Source of the DNA: Epiperipatus broadwayi | Lineage: Eukaryota > Onychophora > Udeonychophora > Euonychophora > Peripatidae | Assembly: GCA_028023455.1 (NCBI GenBank) | Contig: JAQFVV010000017.1 | Location: 436,001 to 500,000 of the forward strand | DNA length: 64,000 nucleotides | Reading direction: 5' to 3' | Shown: positions 56,011-64,000 of the stretch, in pieces | Layout: each line of letters starts with the position of its first letter | How positions within the stretch are numbered: position 1 is the first letter of the stretch | Program-made: the position numbers and the translations under genes | Notes under the pieces: generated by a model | Seen by the model: the letters and a program-made list of their open reading frames with translations, nothing else | What the model was told of the DNA's origin: nothing | Database searches by the model: none

Positions 56011-56946
56011 TATTATCAAAAAGATATGCCAAACATAAATAAGTAGTAATTGATATTTTATTTTTATTTTCAACATGTTGAAATAGCTGTAAGATTTTGA
56101 TGTGATTTTTAATTAAAAAAGACATTGATGATCAAAAGATAAATATAAAGTAATATCAAGAGATTCATAAACATTGAATAAATGAAATATTATCAAATAC
56201 AGAATGGCTGATTGAGGTTGAAAATCAAATATTTACTAAATTTTAACTGCATAAAAATTATTCTATAGGACAATAAATTGTACAATACTAGAAAACATTA
56301 GAAAGTTTTTGAATTATTAAATTTTATCTTTTGATAAGACTAAATCTTTTAGAATTGTTTACTACAGAAGTAATAAGCGTCTGTAACTTCTTAATATAAC
56401 TAAATATTTACAAACACTGAAGTTCTCTGGAGGATTTTCTAGTGACTTCATTAATTTTGTTAAATCATTATAAGAATATTCTGGATACTCATCAACTGTG
56501 TGATTTTGTTTGCATATGGACACATAAATCAGTGGTTACTGAATTCCAATTCTCAAGCAGTTAAAAATACAGTGATCATGAAGGGGCCTTAACTTCTTGA
56601 CAAGACTCCAGTAATTTTCAGGATGGTGAAATCTAAATGACTTCATTCTTAAATATGAAAAATAATGTCATTTGGACTTCACAAAAAAATGACATCATAA
56701 TTTTCTGATTATTTGAAAGGTTACTTAATTAAACATCCTGAAAGGTGGAAGTAAAATCATGACTCATTTTAATAGCAAATTTGACAATTCTTAATAAGAA
56801 TTTTACATATTTTCTATTCATCAAATTGTCTTTTTGTATATGGTTGTAAATGAAAGAGCACAACAAGGGAATGGATTTGAGTGTTTAATTATACATCCAG
56901 AAGTTTAGTGTGGACATTTTATTTTAAATAGAAACATAATAGGTTT
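56011..56946. other. Intergenic, nothing recognised
   Basis: About 0.9 kb, A/T-rich. Confidence 0.5.
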
Positions 56947-57037
56947 TTTTATGTGTCAACATGTCAGCGGGGAAGCGAACCCCAGGACGACTGTTTGTAA
57001 GGAAGCTGCAAACCACTAGGCCACCAACGCTTGACAA
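56947..57037 (-). repeat. tRNA-derived SINE fragment (SINE-3)
   Basis: Minus strand: AGCGTTGGTGGCCTAGTGG (A box) and CTGGGGTTCGCTTCCC (B box), then GCTGACATGTTGACACATAA. Best-preserved head of this family in the window; partner at 38.12 kb. Confidence 0.72.
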
Positions 57038-57185
57038 ACAACATAATAGTTAACAGTAGAATGTGATAAGGTTAAACAAATTATTCTTGCAGTATTTTGA
57101 TCACAACCCTAAGTAGTCCTAATGAGTTTTATGAAGAAAATTATTTTTAGGAGTTATCTAACCTCACTATATTAGAAAGATAAGA
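57038..57185. other. Short unassigned interval
   Basis: A/T-rich, between two SINE loci. Confidence 0.4.
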
Positions 57186-57630
57186 TAAGTTGTGGTCTAA
57201 TTTGGGATCAGATGGTCTCTGACTTAATTCGGTACTCATAATTCTGGTGCTCAAAGTTCTTACATACTCCTAAGCAATAAATCCATATATATATATATGC
57301 CTTTGCTTTGTATGATTTGACATAATGGTCTAGCATCCAACTTGGGTTTGAAATGTCCCAGGATCAAATATGGCACTCACCGTTCTGATACTCAAACTTC
57401 TTATCAACTCCTGAGCAATAAATTCATATATATATTACCTTTGCTCTGCATGATTCGGCATAATGGAAGAGCATCTGATGGGTTTGGAGGATCCAGGGCT
57501 CAAACCTGGCACTCACAGTTTGGCACTCAAACATCTTATGAACTCCTGTGACCAATAAATCCATATATATATACCTTTCCCAGGATCAAACCTGGCACTC
57601 ATAGTGCTGGCATTCAAACTTCTTATGAAT
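57186..57630 (+). repeat. SINE-2, three to four head-to-tail copies
   Basis: Units start near 57186, 57300, 57438 and 57574. CTTTGCTTTGTATGATTTGA and CTTTGCTCTGCATGATTCGG mark the middle two (138-bp period). Each unit carries a B-box-like GGCTCAAACCTGGC or GATCAAACCTGGC, a TTCTTATGAACTCCTG-type tail and GCAATAAATCCATATATATA. The last copy has lost its A-box half. Same family as 7111-7228. Confidence 0.78.
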
Positions 57631-57654
57631 TCATTTATATTTTTTATTACTTTT

Positions 57655-57790
57655 CACAGTGCTTTTTACAAACCACTATTGACAGTTTCAATTGCCTTTG
57701 CAATCTTCTTCAGAACTTCTGCTTATGCCATCAACAGTGAGTTGGAAAAAAACATTAATGAAGAATATAAATGATATTAATATTAGAAAG
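57655..57790 (-). repeat. RepH copy with hammerhead-like motif
   Basis: Minus strand: TTCTGAAGAAGATTGC, then GGCAATTGAAACTGTC and AATAGTGG. CUGAAGA, a hairpin ATTGC/GCAAT, GAAA, CUGU and C17 are all present, with one unpaired base in stem II and only about 3 bp of stem I. Confidence 0.5.
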
Positions 57791-57959
57791 ATAAAGTTCT
57801 GATGACCTCCTGAGCGATAACTTCATTAACATGTTTCAATCAATTATTGCATCAAATTACATCAGGGTTTGAAATGTTTCTTGTTGTTTACATACAAAGC
57901 CTTTGGGGATTAGTAAAAATATCCCAGACTTTGTTTATTTCTGATAAGAAACTTTCTTA

Positions 57960-58490
57960 TCAGTCTAAGAAAATGTTACCAGCATAGATGAATTTCATAT
58001 ATTTTAGTTTTGAAAAACCATTGATGAACATATTAAAGCATGAGGGAAGAAATGAATTCTGAAAGAGACCATTCTAAAAATTTTGTCTTTGATACATTTG
58101 AATGAGAACATTTAGTCAGATATGTTAATAGTTTTTTTTCACATTTAAAAACTTACCAGATTTTTACAATCTTAATGTGATCCTGGTTTTTAGTTTATTT
58201 TAAAAACCTAGAGATATAATTGTTCTCATAACATCTGCATTTGGCTTCGACATTAAAAACTTTTAATCTTAGATTATAATTTGGATCATTAGAATGATTA
58301 GGTTTTAGGATTGCTATAATTGTGATCTCACATTACATTTTTGAAATAGTCCTTGTGTACATTTCTGGAAGTATGTTATCTGCTCTCATGATTATTCCTG
58401 TTATATAAATAATCTATAGCACATTCAAGTTTATTGATATCTATGATTTTTGTTTGATTTATGTTAAATCAACATTGAAAGTCTGTAATT
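57960..58490 (-). pseudogene. Decayed LINE reverse transcriptase fragment
   Basis: Minus strand near 58080-57960: NGLFQNSFLPSCFNMFINGF, then LKYMKFIYAGNIFLD. These align with the NGLPQGSVLxPxLFNxFIND and KFIYADDIxL core of Jockey-like or related reverse transcriptases (catalytic ADD is AGN here). Further upstream, IIAILKPNHSNDPNYNLR near 58310 resembles the IIPILKPxKDPxxxxSYRP motif. Frameshifted and inactive. Confidence 0.55.
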
Positions 58491-58559
58491 CTTCTCTAAT
58501 AATGCTTTTTTGATTGGCCAAATGTGAGCTGGGAAGTTTAATAGGTAAACATAACATTC

Positions 58560-58880
58560 ACCAAGGCAAAACTCTCCATACAGTAGTGCCACTCAGTGCA
58601 AGCCAGAGTAATTAATGGGGGCAGAAAGATTTATGCATAAAATTCCTATCTAGTGCCTATCATCCAATATCTCCAGACTAGTTTCTAGCTTGTGGCTTTC
58701 ATCAGTGAGGAACTTTGGATCTGAGAATTCTGCAACTGGATATTAGAATCTAATGCAACCATCCAGCAGCCATCTTTTACATTATTAGCTAACTATAAAG
58801 CTTTGAGCCCAACTAGTACAGTCATATAGTTCTGAAATCAGTTCATTCTTTTTGGTGTCTTTTGTTCTTTAAGAATCATT
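58560..58880 (-). repeat. RepA copy, minus half of a head-to-head pair
   Basis: From CAAGGCAAAACTCTCCATAC to about GTGTCTTTTGTTCTTTAAGA. Contains an intact hammerhead core. Confidence 0.8.
58670..58711 (-). ncRNA. Hammerhead ribozyme motif in RepA, complete core
   Basis: Minus strand: CTGATGA (58705-58699), stem II AGC/GCT around CACAA, GAAA (58685-58682), CTAG, U16.1 at 58677 and C17 at 58676. Stem I forms 5 of 6 pairs between 58711-58706 and 58675-58670. Same weak base of stem II as other RepA copies. Confidence 0.62.
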
Positions 58881-59131
58881 TTAGACTAAAGCTTTATAGA
58901 TAGCTAATAATGTAAAAGGTGGCTGCTGGAGGATTGTGTTAGATCCTAAGATCTAGGTGCAGTGCTTTCAGATTCAACACTCCTCACTGATGACATCCAC
59001 ATGCTATAAACTAGTCTGGGGATATTGGATAATCTAGATAGGGATTTCATGCACAAATCTTCATGCATCCAGTGATTTCTCTGGCTTGCACTGAGTGGCA
59101 TTACTGTGTGGAGAATTTTGCCTCTGTGTAA
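58881..59131 (+). repeat. RepA copy, plus half of the head-to-head pair
   Basis: AAAGCTTTATAGATAGCTAA to GAGAATTTTGCCTCTG, then the downstream module. Together with the minus half it makes a foldback of about 570 bp. Its hammerhead has TAAA for GAAA (58987-59010) and is dead. Confidence 0.8.
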
Positions 59132-59454
59132 ACAGCTTGTGTAAATGGTGATCATAAGATGTTTACACTTAACATTCTCATTGGCAGTGGCAAAAATGAT
59201 CACTTTAAATGTATTTCTACACCCATCAAGCAAGAACTGCTCTTTCAACTAGATCTTGTAAAGTTTTATTTTTCCATAGTTTCTCTTCTACTTTTTCTCC
59301 TAATACTACTAGTGTAGCTTGTCAACAATTAGAAAATAAATATTATTACAAGGAACATCTTTGAATTGCTTCAAACTGAAATGAATTGTGTTCAATAATC
59401 TTAAGGCATTGATATTTCAAAACTATTCTTATAATTTTATTAAATTGACACAGA
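59132..59454. other. Intergenic, nothing recognised
   Basis: A/T-rich between two RepA loci. Confidence 0.5.
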
Positions 59455-59770
59455 GGCAAAACTCTCCATACAGTAACACCACTCAGTGCAAGCCAGAGTA
59501 ATCAATGGATGCAAGAAGGTATGTGCAGAAAATTTTTATTTAGTGCTTACTCATCCAATATCCCATACTAGATTCTAGCTTGTGGTTTCATCAGTGAAGA
59601 ACCTTGGACCTGATAGCACTGCACCTAGATCTTAGGTTCTAATGCAACCCTCTAGCAGCCACCTTCTATCCTTTTATATGGCACTACGGTACAAAAAGTT
59701 TTGTTTCTGTGTAAACAGCTTGTATAAGTGTGAAAAATGGCAATAATGTGATATTTAGTGGTTTAATTTT
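59455..59770 (-). repeat. RepA copy ending in an inverted tail
   Basis: ACACAGAGGCAAAACTCTCC to CAGCCACCTTCTATCC, then a short inverted RepA end (GGCACTACGGTACAAAAAGT, TTTGTTTCTGTGT) and the downstream module. Hammerhead near 59570-59600 keeps CTGATGA but has GAATC for GAAAC. Confidence 0.72.
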
Positions 59771-60049
59771 ATTAAATCTATTACAGCAAGATTATTGGAT
59801 GGAATTTTATTGATATTCTTTTCTAGATATCCAATATAATGATTTCATTTAGCTATTTTTAAATTCCAACTTGACTAAGTATGAGAATGTGAATTTCAAA
59901 AGTGATAAAAACATGACTCATTATTCATAAATCAGCAGTAAACAGTGAACCATTTTTGTCGAATAAAATATAAATCAGGGATTGCTTTTGTATTTCATCT
60001 GCCTAAATGGAAATTTTTTCCTTATTTGTTGGCATTATAAATTATATAA
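59771..60049. other. Unassigned short interval
   Basis: A/T-rich. Confidence 0.4.
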
Positions 60050-60220
60050 GTTTATGTGAATGTTTGTGATGATGTCATTTTGTATTAACTTCTATCATCT
60101 AATATTAAATGTTGAATGTTTTAGAAAATTTTTTAAAATAGGTTTAAACTTTCCAAATGCAGTCAACCAGTAATTGTATACAGGTTAATATGTAGCTTGT
60201 TTTAAAACATTCTTTCTTAA
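60050..60220 (-). repeat. SINE-1, 3' half only
   Basis: Minus strand GTTGACTGCATTTGGAAAGT, then AAAACATTCAACATTTAATA and a tail of ACAAACATTCACATAAAC type. Matches the body and tail of the copies at 17.7-18.3 kb. tRNA head absent. Confidence 0.65.
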
Positions 60221-61136
60221 AATTGAGTACTCTCACAGTGCTCCAAATATGTACTGATAAGTGGCAGTGCACTGGTTGATGTTGCATAATCATGTATGAT
60301 TATGAGCATTCAAATACATAATTACCTAAAGTGAGATACATTTCAATAACCCTAACATATTGCTGGTATGCTAGTTGATGTGCTTGAAATACTGATGTGT
60401 AACCCAGGTTTTCACACTTTCATAGCTTCCATGTCAATTACTCCATGTTTGGGAATCTCAGATTTATAAAAAAATTAATGAATGGTTACATAATGAAGAC
60501 CAGCCCTTGCTTTTTTAGTATACATTTAATTTTTATGAGAGCATTACTATTCCCTAAATGGAAGAACGTGATCACATCGCACTTTCATATTTTTTCAACA
60601 CCAACAACTTTCAGGTAATTATGACCAAACATATATATATATAAAATGACTGCTTGTATATATTCAACACAGAAATTTAAGACAATTTTAATATAAAACA
60701 AGTGCTATCAAAGTCATGACAAATATTGATTAATACATAAATTAAATACATATGTCATTATTAGTAAATAAAAGATTTACACACATACATTGTGCTTTTA
60801 CACAATAGTTAAACCTACCATTAAATTTTTTTATCCTGTGGCAACAATAGGATATATGTATGCTTGCTACATCTTTGCCTCTGACTATTAAGAATAACAA
60901 ATATGTATTTGTATCTTACCCAAGTAAAACTATAGGATGGAATGCTTAATAGTGAGACGAGTAATTTAATACAGATTTATTGCAAACAGTTGTTATACAG
61001 ACATACAGGATATAACATACATATTCGAAAATGGATTATGCATATACATGCTTAAATATGCATATACAAAATTAAATACTTTAAATTATCAAATTTCAAT
61101 GTTAAAATTTTGTCCATAATGTTGCCTTCAATATGA
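60221..61136. other. Intergenic, nothing recognised
   Basis: About 0.9 kb, A/T-rich. Confidence 0.5.
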
Positions 61137-62062
61137 AAAATTAAGAATAATCAATTTAAAGCAAAATTGAAATGGACAACTCACTATAAATAAATAAAAA
61201 TTATTTAATACATCAATCTGGCTTTCATTCCTTAATAGAACCTTTCCAAGATGTTTCTTTTTACACAATCACATGATTAATTATCCTAGAGGACACACCC
61301 CCCACCATGGACATTATTTACATTTCATTACAATAAATATAATTATTAAAATACATACATTAAATATAATTAGTAAATTACATATATCTATCAAAAAAAT
61401 GATTAAACTCATTTAAAAAAATTGTGACTATTGTAATATGATATATATAGGTCAGACAGGAAGGCTGCCATGAAAAGAAGTAAGGAGCATGGTAAGGCAA
61501 TTAATAGAAAAGATATAAGATCAGGGCCATGTATACATTTTTTGAATATTGGATATAAAATGAATTATGAAAAAAATATTCAGGTAATAAAGTATATTAA
61601 AAAATACAAGGAAAAAAAATGTTATGAAACTAAGTGTATAAGCATGATTAAAGGTCCATTATAATTAAGGACAAATGGGCATTGTTAGATTATTAGAAAC
61701 AGAGTTATAAGTTTTAAAAATAAAAGGAAGGGATTATTATTGTTTTTTTTTTAGAGTATTTGTAAATACGTGTATATTATGGCGGGGGGGGGGCTGTAAT
61801 AAGTTTAATCATTTTTATGTACATATATGTATTTTTATTAATTATATTTAATGTTTGTATTTTAATAATTATATTTATTGTAATATAATGTAAATGTCCT
61901 TAGTGGGAGTTGCTATAGGGGAATTGGTCATGTGATTATGTAAAAGGAAACATCTTGACAAGGTTCCATTAAGGAATGAAAGGTGGATTGATGTATTAAA
62001 TAATTTTATTTACAATGATATTGTCTATTTCAACTTTGCTTTAAATGATTATTTTTAATTTT
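61137..62062 (+). mobile_element. Element with 0.27-kb inverted arms around a GIY-YIG fragment
   Basis: Left arm 61137-61412 and right arm 61798-62062 are inverse copies: ATTATTTAATACATCAATC, then CTTTCATTCCTTAATAGAAC on the left versus GTTCCATTAAGGAATGAAAG on the right. About 85-90% identity by eye. The 385-bp centre carries the endonuclease relic. Penelope-like elements can carry their terminal repeats in inverted orientation, which this fits. A run of 10 G sits at 61784-61793. Confidence 0.72.
61420..61765 (+). pseudogene. GIY-YIG endonuclease relic, Penelope-like
   Basis: CDYCNMIYIGQTGR (61424-61465; paired Cys, then the YIG motif), a frameshift, KRSKEHGKAINRKDIRSGPC, then ten-residue blocks to YETKCISMIKGPL. 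The Arg of the helix and the Glu in YET correspond to catalytic positions of the family. The C-x2-C just before YIG is typical of the Penelope-associated version. The downstream end is unclear. This sequence differs from the fragment at 19.2 kb, so it represents a second family. Confidence 0.68.
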
Positions 62063-62815
62063 ATAAAATTAAATATACAAATATAGGATTTAATACATAC
62101 ATATCTCTATATTCAATGTATTTTGTTATCATACTATTCATAAGATTATTAGGTTATAATTTTATACAAATAATTTTATCTCTAATAAAATTACCTTTAT
62201 GATCTACTCAGCCCTTTAGGATTCCTAAAACATATTAAGGTTGGGATAACCTGCTGAGACTCTATCAGGTTAATTAATCTACAGTAGCAGATTCATTAGG
62301 AAACAATGCCCCATGACATCTTCCATTGTTCATGATATGTTTGCTTTACCTCCGAAGTTTCTGACAATCTTACCGTTGGATCCCCACTGGAAAAAAAAAG
62401 AAAACCTCATTTTCTCTATGATTTATATATCAGTTTTATTTTTATTATCTTTTCTGGAGTACAATAGTTATAATATGGCTGATGCAACACTTAATTCCAT
62501 TAACACCTAATTAGGCTAAGTCTAACTGGAATACTATTTAAAGTTGGCTGAAAATAGTTCGTTTTTTTTTTTTATAAATGTACTTTTCACCTTTAGCTCA
62601 ATCCTATCATAGTCATCCATCGATTCAGAAATCAGTCCATCCTCTCACATTACAGATACATTAGAAAGAGCTTTTTTCAAGTAATCCATATATCATGTTA
62701 AATTAACTTCATATACACTTTATTTTTTAGAGATACTTAACTTCATGCAATATGTATTTAAATATATTTCAAATATTTATTCCATCACACATTACTGAGA
62801 CATACGATCAAATAC
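62063..62815. other. Intergenic, nothing recognised
   Basis: A/T-rich. A plus-strand open block at 62313-62510 has no recognisable product. Confidence 0.5.
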
Positions 62816-63290
<475 letters not shown>

Positions 63291-64000
63291 ATATCTAAAC
63301 TTTTACTTATCATTTATTAGGTTAGATATTAGTCATGAGACTTAAGTAGTATGTCTACCAGAAGCTTATCAGCCATTTTATTTTAAATAATTCATTTTCA
63401 GGAGCTTCCAACACATGGTATAAACAATATTTCCTAGTATTGTATTCAATATTTACTTTGATTCTGAAAATTGTTTATATTTTTTTTTCTTGAAATTATT
63501 TTTTCAAACATGTATAGTTTGTTAACTTTAAAAAATATTAACAAATGTATTCTAAATTAAATGTTAATTTTAAAAAAATTCAAATATATTTTTTAATAAA
63601 TTCCATACACAGCATAAATCCAAATGTTAACACATTGTGAACACAACACGAGATGAACAGATAACGTGGTTAAAATTATCATTATTTTTTTTAACATTCG
63701 TCAACACATATTTTTTTAACATTCCTTTTATGTCATATCATTTTTGGAAATATGATTAAAATTTGGGATCATTCATTGACAGAATAAAATGCATTGGAAT
63801 ATTTTCCAAATTACAGGATAATACCCATTTGAAGCATGATAATGGGCATGATATGACATGTTATGTGTGAGATCAGTTTACAGCTGGTGTAGTGAATTTA
63901 CATTTAAAAAAATTTTAATTAAAACCCTTTGGAATTTTGTGTTTCTTTTATTTATCATTTTAATGAATAAATAAAAAAGTAAATATTGAATATGATACTC
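63291..64000. other. Intergenic to window end, nothing recognised
   Basis: A/T-rich. Confidence 0.5.

Overview
The window is very A/T-rich eukaryotic DNA: one intron-free coding exon at the left edge, then about 57 kb of transposon relics. Animal-type repeats (RTE and other LINEs, Penelope-type GIY-YIG fragments, hAT and mariner relics, tRNA-derived SINEs) point to a metazoan. From memory of similar SINE and LINE tails I suspect a mollusc, probably a cephalopod; nothing here proves it.

Layout. 4-6975: a 2,323-codon Asn/Ser/Thr-rich repeat protein with a hydrophobic C-terminal tail, probably a glycosylated surface or secreted protein whose first exon lies outside the window. 7.1-11.4 kb: a SINE, a foldback MITE and an hAT transposase relic split by a second DNA transposon. 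11.6-14.5 kb: copies of a repeat called RepA here. 14.9-17.5 kb: a decayed RTE LINE. 17.7-20.1 kb: an inverted tRNA-SINE pair, a hammerhead-bearing repeat (RepC), a GIY-YIG relic and a RepA copy. 20.4-32.3 kb: a mariner relic, an unidentified decayed coding stretch and several large inverted repeats. 34.4-37.3 kb: a same-orientation array of 5'-truncated LINE copies. 38-41.9 kb: a SINE and two LINE reverse-transcriptase relics. 41.9-46.8 kb: an LTR element with 1,991-bp LTRs and only about 0.9 kb inside. 47.3-53.7 kb: RepA tandem copies, a decayed Ty3/gypsy element and RepC copies. 54.3-54.9 kb: a 649-bp element (RepP) with a 14-bp target-site duplication. 55.9-63.2 kb: SINEs, a LINE relic, inverted RepA, a GIY-YIG relic between 0.27-kb inverted arms, and a long GATA microsatellite inside RepC.

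The most interesting signal is a set of hammerhead self-cleaving ribozyme motifs. At least three unrelated repeat families (RepA, RepC, RepP), and in weaker form a tRNA-SINE, carry CUGANGA, a hairpin, GAAA, a tiny stem III, a UC cleavage site and a closing stem I. Several copies have every core base. RepA and RepP also occur as direct repeats of about 415-455 bp. This fits Penelope-like elements or retrozymes, whose replication is linked to hammerheads, and GIY-YIG fragments of Penelope type lie in the same window. The coding exon shows no functional link to the repeats, except that its first downstream AATAAA lies inside a SINE.
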